A stretch of 64,000 nt of DNA from an uncultured Candidatus Actinomarina sp. (GTDB taxonomy: Bacteria > Actinomycetota > Acidimicrobiia > Actinomarinales > Actinomarinaceae): NCBI GenBank assembly GCA_902622665.1, contig CACNQV010000002.1, positions 1-64,000 of the forward strand, given 5' to 3'. Under the pieces are notes generated by a model. It ran no database searches, was not told where the DNA came from, and worked only from the letters and a program-made list of their open reading frames with translations. This document shows positions 53,336 to 61,616 of the stretch, one piece after another. The first letter of the stretch is position 1. Every line of letters begins with the position of its first letter. The translations under genes and the position numbers were made by a program.

Positions 53336-54580
53336 ATGTCAACAATTAAAGATTCTAAATTAGCATCAGTTGGAAAAGATGAGGTTAACTGGGCGCAAAG
53401 ACAAATGCAAGTATTAGAAGATATAAAACTTGATTTCGAAAAAAGAAAACCATTAGATGGATTGAACATCGGAGCATGTATGCATGTCACTAAAGAAACT
53501 GCGAATCTAATGCTAACTCTACAATCAGCTGGCGCAAATGTTGCATTGTGTGCTTCTAACCCTCTTTCTACCAAAGATTCGGTAGCTGCTTATCTTGCTG
53601 ACAGTGGCGTTGCAGTTCATGCAATACATGGCGTAAGTAATGAAGATTTCTTCAAGCATCTTAATTCTGTACTAGATACTAAACCAGACATAACCATGGA
53701 TGATGGGGCTGATTTAGTTTCTCTACTTCATACTGACAGAGCTGACTTGCCCGTAATGGGTTCTATGGAGGAAACTACAACAGGAGTTATAAGACTTAAG
53801 TCTATGGAAAAAAATAATAAGCTAAGATTTCCAGTTGTTGCTGTGAACGATTCAGACACTAAACATCTTTTTGATAACAGATTTGGCACTGGTCAAAGCG
53901 CTATGGATGGTGTTGTTAGGGCTACAGATTTACTTATCGCAGGACTAAATGTTGTAGTCATTGGATTTGGTGATTGTGGTAAAGGAGTTGCCGAAAGGGC
54001 TTACGGCATGGGGGCTAAAGTTACAGTTGTTGAACCAAATTCAGTAAGGGCTTTAGAAGCTCTAATGCATGGTTACGAGGTAAAATCTAGTGTTAATGCT
54101 GCAAAAATTGCTGATGTTATTGTGTCAGTTACCGGCAACATGCATGCTTTAGACAAACAGCATTTTGATGTCATGAAAGATGGAGTTGCACTTGCAAATG
54201 CTGGCCATTTTGATGTTGAGATAAATCTTAAAGCACTTAAGGAGTATAGTTCAAGCGTTGAAAGAGTAAGGGATCACGTTGATAGTTATAAATATAATGA
54301 TAAAGAAATTTTAGTTCTTGCTGAAGGAAGGCTCGTAAACTTAGCTGCTGCAACTGGACACCCTGCATCAGTAATGGACATGTCTTTTGCTAATCAGGCT
54401 CTTGCAGCTGAGTGGATAAAAGACAACTATAAAACTCTTGAACCAAAAGTATATACATTACCAAAAGAAGTGGATTTAAAGATAGCTGCAACTAAATTAG
54501 GACTCATGGGTGGTGAGTTAGAGGTTCTTACTGAAGAGCAAATTAAATATCTTGACTCATGGGAGCACGGCACTAGCTAA
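53336..54580 (+). CDS. ahcY: S-adenosylhomocysteine hydrolase
   Basis: NAD-dependent tetrameric enzyme that removes SAH, the product of all SAM methyltransferases. Segments: HVTKETANLMLTL, MDDGADLVSLLHTD (near residue 120), EETTTGVIRLKSM, VNDSDTKHLFDNRFGTGQS, the NAD motif VIGFGDCGKGVAERAYGMG near 208, and the late GRLVNLAAATGHPASVMDMSF. The length of 414 aa is the short type without the insert found in long mycobacterial and eukaryotic enzymes. It is followed by secA after 2 nt. Confidence 0.95.
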   Translation: MSTIKDSKLASVGKDEVNWAQRQMQVLEDIKLDFEKRKPLDGLNIGACMHVTKETANLMLTLQSAGANVALCASNPLSTKDSVAAYLADSGVAVHAIHGVSNEDFFKHLNSVLDTKPDITMDDGADLVSLLHTDRADLPVMGSMEETTTGVIRLKSMEKNNKLRFPVVAVNDSDTKHLFDNRFGTGQSAMDGVVRATDLLIAGLNVVVIGFGDCGKGVAERAYGMGAKVTVVEPNSVRALEALMHGYEVKSSVNAAKIADVIVSVTGNMHALDKQHFDVMKDGVALANAGHFDVEINLKALKEYSSSVERVRDHVDSYKYNDKEILVLAEGRLVNLAAATGHPASVMDMSFANQALAAEWIKDNYKTLEPKVYTLPKEVDLKIAATKLGLMGGELEVLTEEQIKYLDSWEHGTS

Positions 54581-54582
54581 AT

Positions 54583-57180
54583 TTGAGTATATTTAAAAAA
54601 GTCTTATCTGTTGGAAGTGGAAAGCTTGCTTCAGAGCTAAACGATGTTGTTCAAGCTATCAATGATAAAGAAAAAGATTTTGAATTATTTTCAGATGAAG
54701 AAATCAAGGTAAACTTTCAAGATTTATCAAAAAAACTAAATGGAGATCCTCAAAGTATAGAAGTTGAGGCTTTTGCTTATATTAGAGAAGCTGCAAAAAG
54801 AACACTTGGACAAAGGCATTACGATGTTCAGCTTTTTGGAGGATTGGTCTTACTAAGAAATAAAATAGCTGAGATGAAAACAGGAGAAGGAAAAACCTTA
54901 GTTTCAACATTACCTATTTCTTTAATGGCATTATTTAAAAAAGGAGTACATGTTGTCACTGTTAACGAGTATTTAGCAAAAAGGGATGCAGAGTGGATGA
55001 GCCCAATTTATAATTTTCTGGGTCTTGAGGTGGGATTAATACACTCAAATCAAGATCCTGCGGAAAAAAATCAAGCTTATAAAAAAGATATTACTTATGG
55101 AACTAATAATGAATTCGGATTTGATTACTTAAGGGATAATATGGCAATTTCTGGTGAACAACTTGTTCAAGGAGAGTTATTCTACAGTGTTATTGATGAA
55201 GTAGACTCAATATTAGTCGATGAAGCAAGAACTCCTTTAATTATCTCTGGTAAAGTTAGTGATTCTACAAAGTGGTATTCAGAATTTACAAAAATTGTAA
55301 AGGGAATGAAAAGGGATATTCATTATGAAATTGATGAAGCTAAAAAGCAGGTACATACTACCGAACTTGGAGTGGAGTACGTCGAGTCAAAACTAGGAAT
55401 TCCAAATCTTTATGAAAATACTAAAACAAATTTTATTCATTATTTAACAGCAACCCTTAGAGCTAAGACAATTTTTGTAAAAGATGTTGATTACATCGTC
55501 GCAGATGGACAGATAAAAATAGTTGATGAATTCACAGGAAGGGTTCTCGAAGGAAGAAGATATTCGGATGGCCTTCATCAGGCACTAGAAGCTAAGGAAA
55601 ATGTAAAAATACAAGATGAAAACCAAACTTTAGCATCTATAACTTATCAAAATTATTTCAGAATGTACGAAAATCTTGCTGGAATGACCGGTACAGCAAA
55701 AACCGAAGAGGAAGAATTTGTCCAAATATATAATTTGGAGGTAGTTGAAATACCAACAAATCTTCCGATACAGAGAGCAGATCAGCAAGATGCAGTATAC
55801 AAAACCAATAAAGCAAAATTAGACGCTGTAATTGAAGACATAAAACATAGAAATGAAAATGGACAACCAATATTACTTGGTACAGTATCAGTTGAAGCTT
55901 CAGAAGAAATTTCAAAGTTATTAACTTCTAAAGGTATTGTTCATAACGTTCTGAATGCAAAAAATCATGAACAAGAGGCGAATATTATTGCACAAGCAGG
56001 AAAGTTGGGTGCTGTAACAGTAGCAACAAATATGGCAGGTAGAGGAGTAGATATAAAGCTTGGTGGTAATGCAGATGAGATGGCACTACAGCTCCAAATA
56101 AATGAAAATGAGTTAGATAATTCAAACTATCTAAAATCAAAAATTGTAGAACTTGAAGAAAATGTAGAAAAAGAAAAGGAAAAAGTGTTATCTCTTGGAG
56201 GTCTTTATGTTCTTGGAACGGAAAGACATGAATCAAGAAGGATTGATAATCAGCTTAGAGGAAGGTCTGGAAGACAAGGAGATCCTGGTGAATCTAGATT
56301 TTATATCTCTTTACAAGATGAGCTTATGCGAAGATTTCAAGGTGAAAGAATTGAATCAATCATGAATAAACTGAATTTACCTGATGATGAGAGAATAGAA
56401 CAATCGATGGTTACTAAAAGTATTGAAAGGGCACAAGCTCAAGTTGAGTCATTGAATTTTGAAATAAGAAAAAATGTATTAAAGTTTGATCAAGTTCTTA
56501 ATCAGCAAAGAGATGTCATATATAAATGGCGAAGAGAATTACTACGTTCTGAAAACATTAACAACTTGATAGAAGGCTGGTTATCAGATGTATTGGAAAC
56601 AGTTTCAAACAACATTGATTCGTATAAAAAGAGCTATGAAAATTTGGAGCATTTTAATGAGCTTGTTGAAAACGAATTAGGAGAGCTATTGAGTGATTCA
56701 GTTAAAAGTAAATTTCTCAAAAATATACAAATAAATGATGATTTGGAAATTTATAAAGATTTAGAAAGTCTCTTCGATTACAACAAGAAACAGGACAGTG
56801 ATAACTTTTGGAATCTTGCAAGAGGTTCAGCACTTTCATTTATTGATCAATCATGGAAAGATCATTTATCTGAAATGGATTATCTTCGATCTGGCATTGG
56901 CTTAAGAGCTATGGGACAGAGAGATCCATTAGTAGAGTATCAAAATGAGGGATATGACCTTTTTGAAGAATTGATTAATAATGTTAAATTTTCAGTGATT
57001 AGGATTTTATTAAATTTTGATAAAACATTGATTGTTCAAAAAGAAAAAAATATTGATGATAATGTAAAAGAAAAGGTTATTACAAAAGATAAAATAGGAA
57101 GAAATGATCCTTGTTATTGTGGTTCAGGAAAAAAATATAAAAAATGTGGATTGGTTAACAAATGTATAAAGAAATCCTAA
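54583..57180 (+). CDS. secA: Preprotein translocase ATPase SecA
   Basis: Motor of Sec protein export, 865 aa. NBD1 contains Walker A MKTGEGKT near residue 100, FGFDYLRDNMA, and the DEAD-type box VIDEVDSILVDEARTPLI near 208. The helicase domain has MTGTAKTE, ATNMAGRGVDIKLGG, GTERHESRRIDNQLRGRSGRQGDPG (split around 540) and the scaffold segment SWKDHL. The C-terminal SEC-C zinc motif is atypical: CYCGSG is followed by KKCG, so the usual fourth Cys/His is Gly; a later Cys (NKC) may replace it. This tail is also the region overlapping the prfB start. The start is TTG, 2 nt after ahcY. Confidence 0.96.
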   Translation: MSIFKKVLSVGSGKLASELNDVVQAINDKEKDFELFSDEEIKVNFQDLSKKLNGDPQSIEVEAFAYIREAAKRTLGQRHYDVQLFGGLVLLRNKIAEMKTGEGKTLVSTLPISLMALFKKGVHVVTVNEYLAKRDAEWMSPIYNFLGLEVGLIHSNQDPAEKNQAYKKDITYGTNNEFGFDYLRDNMAISGEQLVQGELFYSVIDEVDSILVDEARTPLIISGKVSDSTKWYSEFTKIVKGMKRDIHYEIDEAKKQVHTTELGVEYVESKLGIPNLYENTKTNFIHYLTATLRAKTIFVKDVDYIVADGQIKIVDEFTGRVLEGRRYSDGLHQALEAKENVKIQDENQTLASITYQNYFRMYENLAGMTGTAKTEEEEFVQIYNLEVVEIPTNLPIQRADQQDAVYKTNKAKLDAVIEDIKHRNENGQPILLGTVSVEASEEISKLLTSKGIVHNVLNAKNHEQEANIIAQAGKLGAVTVATNMAGRGVDIKLGGNADEMALQLQINENELDNSNYLKSKIVELEENVEKEKEKVLSLGGLYVLGTERHESRRIDNQLRGRSGRQGDPGESRFYISLQDELMRRFQGERIESIMNKLNLPDDERIEQSMVTKSIERAQAQVESLNFEIRKNVLKFDQVLNQQRDVIYKWRRELLRSENINNLIEGWLSDVLETVSNNIDSYKKSYENLEHFNELVENELGELLSDSVKSKFLKNIQINDDLEIYKDLESLFDYNKKQDSDNFWNLARGSALSFIDQSWKDHLSEMDYLRSGIGLRAMGQRDPLVEYQNEGYDLFEELINNVKFSVIRILLNFDKTLIVQKEKNIDDNVKEKVITKDKIGRNDPCYCGSGKKYKKCGLVNKCIKKS

Positions 57181-58266
57181 AAAAAATATCTTTATTTAAC
57201 GAACGGCTTGCCTCTGCCAAGGAGTATCTTTGACTTTGAAAATAAAGCAAAAAAGTTAAAAGATTTAAATATTGAAATAAATGATAAAGACTTTTGGAAC
57301 AACCCACAACGTGCTCAAAAAGTCTCTATTGAAGCATCATCAATAGAAAAATTGATTTCTTCTTTAGAAGATTTAGAAACAAATTTATCAGATATTAGAG
57401 AATTAATAGAAATTACTGGTGAAGATAATTTAAATGAAAATGATTTTTCAGAAGAACTAAAAAACTTTGAAAAAATGATTGAGGAGATTGAGAATGAGGC
57501 TCTATATTTTGGAGAATATGATGACCTTAATGCTGTGATAACAATTAATGCTGGCGCTGGTGGGGTTGATGCACACGATTGGGCAGAAATGTTGTTAAGA
57601 ATGTATACAAGGTTTTTATCTAGTAAAGATATGAAATACCAAATTGAGGAAATTTCTCAAGGTGAAGAAGCAGGTATAAAATCTGCATCTATCAGAGTAG
57701 ATTCATATAGAGCGTATGCAACTTTGGAGAGTGAAAGAGGAGTCCATAGGCTCGTTAGGATAAGCCCCTTTGACAGCAATAAAAGAAGACATACTAGTTT
57801 TGCCGGTGTAGATGTGGTTCCACTAATCGAACATAATGAAGAAATTATAATTCAAGATGATGAAATTAGAATAGATGTATATAGATCGTCCGGTGCAGGT
57901 GGTCAGCATGTGAATACAACTGATTCTGCAGTAAGAATAACTCATATTGAATCTGGTATTGTGGTTGCTTGCCAAGCTGAAAGATCACAATTACAAAATA
58001 AAAATAGAGCTCTCGAATTATTAAAGACAAAACTAATTCTTAAGAAAAAAGAAGAAGAGCTTCTTAAAATTAATAATATAAGAGGAGATCAACATGAGGC
58101 TGGTTGGGGTCGGCAGATTAGATCATATGTATTACAACCTTATCAACAAGTGAAAGACGCTAGAGGCAATACTGAAGTTGGCAATGTCGCAAATGTTCTT
58201 GACGGTGACATTTCCATATTTATCAAAGAGTATCTAAAATGGCGAAGACAGGGAATAAATGATTAG
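57162..58266 (+). CDS. prfB: Peptide chain release factor 2, programmed +1 frameshift
   Basis: RF2 recognises UGA and UAA stops. The protein is encoded as 57162-57230 joined to 57232-58266: 23 codons from an ATG overlapping secA by 19 nt, ending AKEYL, then a +1 shift over CTT-TGA-C into DFENKAKK, for 367 aa in total, the normal RF2 length. The N-terminal piece matches the position of the short leader of other RF2 proteins. The catalytic GGQ is in SSGAGGQHVN near residue 257. The anticodon-like loop is of the RF2 type (SPFD). Reading the gene from the TTG at 57208 instead gives a truncated N-terminus. Low RF2 raises frameshifting, giving autoregulation. ftsE follows, overlapping by 8 nt. Confidence 0.92.
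57219..57234 (+). promoter_or_regulatory. prfB: prfB +1 recoding site (AAGGAG-TAT-CTT-TGA-C)
   Basis: An internal Shine-Dalgarno-like AAGGAG (57219-57224) precedes TAT and the slippery CTT-TGA-C (57228-57234) with a 3-nt spacer, the same spacing and bases as in the classic E. coli site. The in-frame TGA ends the 23-codon leader, and a +1 shift continues into the rest of RF2. Confidence 0.93.
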
Positions 58267-58936
58267 TTTAAAAAATGTTTCTTTAGTTTTTCAAGGTGGA
58301 AGTGTCGCCTTGTCGAATATTACGACAAAAGTAAATGAAGGTGAGTTTGTTTATTTAATAGGACATTCTGGAAGCGGTAAATCTTCTTTTTTAAAACTAC
58401 TTTATAAAGATTACATTGCTACAAAAGGTGAAATTGAGGTTGCTAATATCGATGTTTCTAAATTGCCAAAATGGAAAACCCCTTTGCTTAGAAGAAAAAT
58501 TGGTATTGTAACCCAGGAACCACAATTGCTGGAAAATAGAAACACTTTTGAAAATATTTCTTTTGCTTTAGAAGTTATGGGAGCTTTGCCTGAAGAGATT
58601 GACGCAAAAACTAATACACTACTTGACTTAGTTGAGTTAAACGATTGTGCTTACAAGTATCCTGGACAATTATCTGGCGGTGAGCAAACTAGAGTAAGCA
58701 TAGCAAGAGCATTAGCAAACAATCCTGTAGTTTTGCTTTGTGATGAGCCAACTGGAAATCTTGATCCAGATTTAAGCAGCCAGATTGTGTCATTGTTAGA
58801 AAAAATAAATAGAGCAGGAACCACTGTAGTAATGGCAACTCATGACTCCTCAATTGTAAATAGAAGAAAAAAAAGAGTATTAGAACTTTCTGATGGAAAG
58901 ATTGTACGAGACGAATCAGACGGAAGCTATATTTGA
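58259..58936 (+). CDS. ftsE: Cell-division ABC ATPase FtsE
   Basis: Cytoplasmic ATPase of the FtsEX complex, which controls peptidoglycan hydrolase activity at the septum. Walker A GHSGSGKSS near residue 36, Q-loop VTQEPQLLENR, signature LSGGEQTR near 138, and Walker B VVLLCDEPTGNLD are complete. The length is 225 aa. The ATG overlaps the prfB stop by 8 nt. The next gene is ftsX after a short gap with TGAGGT, then an EnvC-like M23 protein, forming a complete septal hydrolase activation set. Confidence 0.94.
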   Translation: MISLKNVSLVFQGGSVALSNITTKVNEGEFVYLIGHSGSGKSSFLKLLYKDYIATKGEIEVANIDVSKLPKWKTPLLRRKIGIVTQEPQLLENRNTFENISFALEVMGALPEEIDAKTNTLLDLVELNDCAYKYPGQLSGGEQTRVSIARALANNPVVLLCDEPTGNLDPDLSSQIVSLLEKINRAGTTVVMATHDSSIVNRRKKRVLELSDGKIVRDESDGSYI

Positions 58937-58943
58937 GGTATTG

Positions 58944-59819
58944 ATGGGTAAATTTTCTTACGTCTTAAAAAATACTCTGTTAAATATGAGAAGAACCCCA
59001 CTTCTTGTATTTGCCACAATTATTGCTGTTTTAGTTTCAAGCTTTCTTGTATTTACAACTTTGTCCGCAAGATCTATTGTTGAAAATAATACCGTTCGTT
59101 GGCAAAATGGAATTCACGTTGTGGTTTTTCTCGATGACAGAGTTACTACTACTGCACATAAACAATTAGAAACATCATTAGAAGATTATCCAGAAGTAAG
59201 GACTGTAGATTATTTTTCTAAACCAGAGGCAGAAGAAGAGTTTAAAGTTTTATTTAAAGATCAGCCAGAACTTTTGGCTGAAGTAGATTATGAAATTTTA
59301 CCTGCATCATTAAGAATAAATTTAAACGATCCATCAAACTATAAATTAATTATTGAAAGACTTCAAGGGAATCCAGCTGTAAAAGATATTAGAACGTCAG
59401 GTGAAGCAATTGAGAGGCTTCTGAGCCTCACGGACACACTTGTTATATCGGCTTCAGCATTTGCATTACTTATTGGTTTTGCAGCTTTTATATTAATTAT
59501 TAATACTTTAAGACTTGCTGCATACTCAAAGAAAAAAGAAATTAAAATAATGAGGCTTATTGGTGCTTCTTCAACTTACATTAGATTACCTTTCATATTT
59601 GAAGCTGTAATAGAATCTTTAATTGGAACTAGTATTGCAGTTGGTTTTGGCTGGGCTTTAATAGAATATTCTAAAAATTCTGTAGTTGCAGATAGTATTT
59701 TTGACATAAGAATATCTGATGATTATTTGATATTTTTGACACTTTCATTGTTAATGTTTTCTCTTATTTTTGGATTGTTCGCCTCATTTGTTGGTATTAG
59801 GAAAGCCTTAAATGATTAA
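58944..59819 (+). CDS. ftsX: Cell-division membrane protein FtsX
   Basis: Membrane partner of FtsE, about 291 aa. Helix 1 follows NMRRTPLL (residues 20-45), a large extracytoplasmic loop of about 130 aa (YPEVRTVDYFSKPEAEEEF segment) follows, and then three C-terminal helices with the KIMRLIGASSTYIRLPF loop between them. The ATG at 58944 is chosen over the in-frame ATG at 58893, because it gives the standard MGKFSYVLKN start and has TGAGGT just upstream. It overlaps the M23 gene by 8 nt. Confidence 0.93.
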   Translation: MGKFSYVLKNTLLNMRRTPLLVFATIIAVLVSSFLVFTTLSARSIVENNTVRWQNGIHVVVFLDDRVTTTAHKQLETSLEDYPEVRTVDYFSKPEAEEEFKVLFKDQPELLAEVDYEILPASLRINLNDPSNYKLIIERLQGNPAVKDIRTSGEAIERLLSLTDTLVISASAFALLIGFAAFILIINTLRLAAYSKKKEIKIMRLIGASSTYIRLPFIFEAVIESLIGTSIAVGFGWALIEYSKNSVVADSIFDIRISDDYLIFLTLSLLMFSLIFGLFASFVGIRKALND

Positions 59820-61185
59820 AAAAATTACGATACTAATAACTCCCATTTTTCTTTTTACTTCTTTTTTGTTTCCAAATGATTTGAGTGCAATTACCGCAGA
59901 AGATAGATTAATTGAGGTCGAAAAGCAACTCCAAGCAATAGCCGAACAAATAAGTAAATATGAAGGTGAAAGAACAGACTTAGAAAAGGCAATAATTGCA
60001 AATGATAAAGATCTTGCACAAGTTAATAGTGAATTAGCCGAAGTACAAAGCAGGCTGGCTGTTGTTGAAAGAGAGTTAGAAAAAGCATTGGAAAATTATG
60101 ATTTTACATTAAATGATCTGAAAGTAGTTCAGGAAAATATAGTTAATGAACAAATCAAACTTGGAAAAATTAAAAATGAGATTTCTGAAGTAACTGATGA
60201 ATTACTTGAAACGCAAAAAAAATTATTAGTAGCGGATGAAGGACTTCAAGAACAAGCAGTAAGTCTATATATTAATGGAGTTATGAGCCCCACAACTGCA
60301 TTGTTTATTGAACTAGATGAATTATCAAATTTTCTAGTTGCTTTAGGCTATGCATCTACTGTTGTTGATTCAGCGTATGAAATAGTAGAGCAGTTAAACG
60401 CACTTGAAAAACTAGCATCTAATCAAACAGAATTCTTGACTCAACGTGAAGATGAAAGAGTTGAAATAGTTGAAAATTTACAGAATGAAGAGGAACGCAA
60501 AAATGAAATCTCAATTGAAGCAGAAGAGTTTGCTGAAGATGTTGAAGAAAAAAAAGACGCAGTTGAGCGTGAGAAAAAACTTGTTGAATCTAAAAAAGCC
60601 CAAGTTGTTAGAGCTAGGCAGAATGCACAAAATTTATTAAGTCAGGCAAATAAAGAACTTGAAAAATTAGATAAAGAACATGCTGATCTAGAAAAATTAG
60701 AAGATGCAATACAAGCAGATATTGATAGATTAAGTAGCTCTGGAGGTGTTGCTCCTAGCCAACTTTCTTGGCCAGTTACCACGGGATATGTATCAAGTGG
60801 TTATAAGTGGAGAAGGTTAGGAGGAACTACAAGTTTTCATGGCGCTATTGACATTGCGGCTTCGAGAGGTACACCAATAAAAGCTGCAGGTGGAGGTGTG
60901 GTAATTCTCGCAAGGTATTACGGACTTGCCGGAAGAACTGTATTTATCGACCATGGTGGAGGCCTTACAACACTATATTTCCATATGGATAAAATTCTTG
61001 TCTCTGTAGGACAAACTGTTTTTACTGGAGATCAAATTGGAACAGTGGGAAGTACTGGAAGATCAACTGGACCCCATCTTCATTTTGAAACTAGATTAAG
61101 AAATCCAAGTTCAGCAAACTGTTCACGCCCATATTTAGACCCTACTTCTCGAGGTAGAGTTAACCCTTATTGCTTTCTAGATTAA
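59812..61185 (+). CDS. EnvC-like secreted M23 protein with coiled coil
   Basis: Exported 457-aa protein: signal peptide (about 1-25), two long acidic coiled-coil stretches (about 30-145 and 195-305), and a C-terminal LytM/M23 domain. The M23 zinc motif H-x3-D is HGAIDIA, with the second set in HLHFE; the segments LYFHMDKI and GSTGRSTGPH also fit, so the site looks intact. Coiled-coil plus LytM downstream of FtsEX is the EnvC/RipC-like arrangement, an FtsX-activated septal hydrolase or activator. It is coupled to smpB by TAATG. Confidence 0.92.
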   Translation: MIKKITILITPIFLFTSFLFPNDLSAITAEDRLIEVEKQLQAIAEQISKYEGERTDLEKAIIANDKDLAQVNSELAEVQSRLAVVERELEKALENYDFTLNDLKVVQENIVNEQIKLGKIKNEISEVTDELLETQKKLLVADEGLQEQAVSLYINGVMSPTTALFIELDELSNFLVALGYASTVVDSAYEIVEQLNALEKLASNQTEFLTQREDERVEIVENLQNEEERKNEISIEAEEFAEDVEEKKDAVEREKKLVESKKAQVVRARQNAQNLLSQANKELEKLDKEHADLEKLEDAIQADIDRLSSSGGVAPSQLSWPVTTGYVSSGYKWRRLGGTTSFHGAIDIAASRGTPIKAAGGGVVILARYYGLAGRTVFIDHGGGLTTLYFHMDKILVSVGQTVFTGDQIGTVGSTGRSTGPHLHFETRLRNPSSANCSRPYLDPTSRGRVNPYCFLD

Positions 61186-61616
61186 TGAAAGTATTTGCTG
61201 AAAACCGAAAAGCAAGAAACTCATATGAGTTCATAGATTTCTACGAAGCAGGAGTTGTTCTTTCAGGACCTGAAACAAAAAGTGTACGCAGTGGCGGTGT
61301 TTCAATAGTCGATGCTTTTGCAAGCATTGATAAAGAAGAGGCGTATATCATGGAAATGAATATTGAACCATACAAATATTCTGATAATACAGATTACAAT
61401 CCAAAGTCACAGAGGAAACTTCTTTTACACAAAGGAGAGATTAAAAAACTTATCGGACTTTTGTCTCAAAAGGGCTACACGTTAATTGCAACTAAGGTAT
61501 TTGAAAAAAATGGATTTATAAAAATAGAATTAGCTTTAGCTAAAGGTAAAAAAGATTATGACAAAAGAAAGAAAATTTTAAATAAAGAACACGCAAAAGA
61601 AATTAAGAACTATTAA
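61185..61616 (+). CDS. smpB: tmRNA-binding protein SmpB
   Basis: Cytoplasmic trans-translation factor, about 143 aa. The N-terminal ENRKARNSYEF, the GVVLSGPETKSVRSGG core and the NIEPYKYSDNTDYNPKSQRKLLLHK segment are typical, and the basic tail (KGKKDYDKRKKILNKEH) binds tmRNA and the ribosome. The ATG at 61185 is preferred over the upstream in-frame TTG at 61170; it shares a base with the M23 stop. The tmRNA gene, often near smpB, is not in this window. The 3' end overlaps the convergent ggt gene by 14 nt. Confidence 0.94.
   Translation: MKVFAENRKARNSYEFIDFYEAGVVLSGPETKSVRSGGVSIVDAFASIDKEEAYIMEMNIEPYKYSDNTDYNPKSQRKLLLHKGEIKKLIGLLSQKGYTLIATKVFEKNGFIKIELALAKGKKDYDKRKKILNKEHAKEIKNY

Noticed and set aside
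57208-57233. TTG at 57208 as the prfB start
   Set aside because: It gives MPLPRSIF before the RF2 body, whereas the ATG at 57162 plus the classic frameshift site gives the conserved RF2 N-terminus and normal length.
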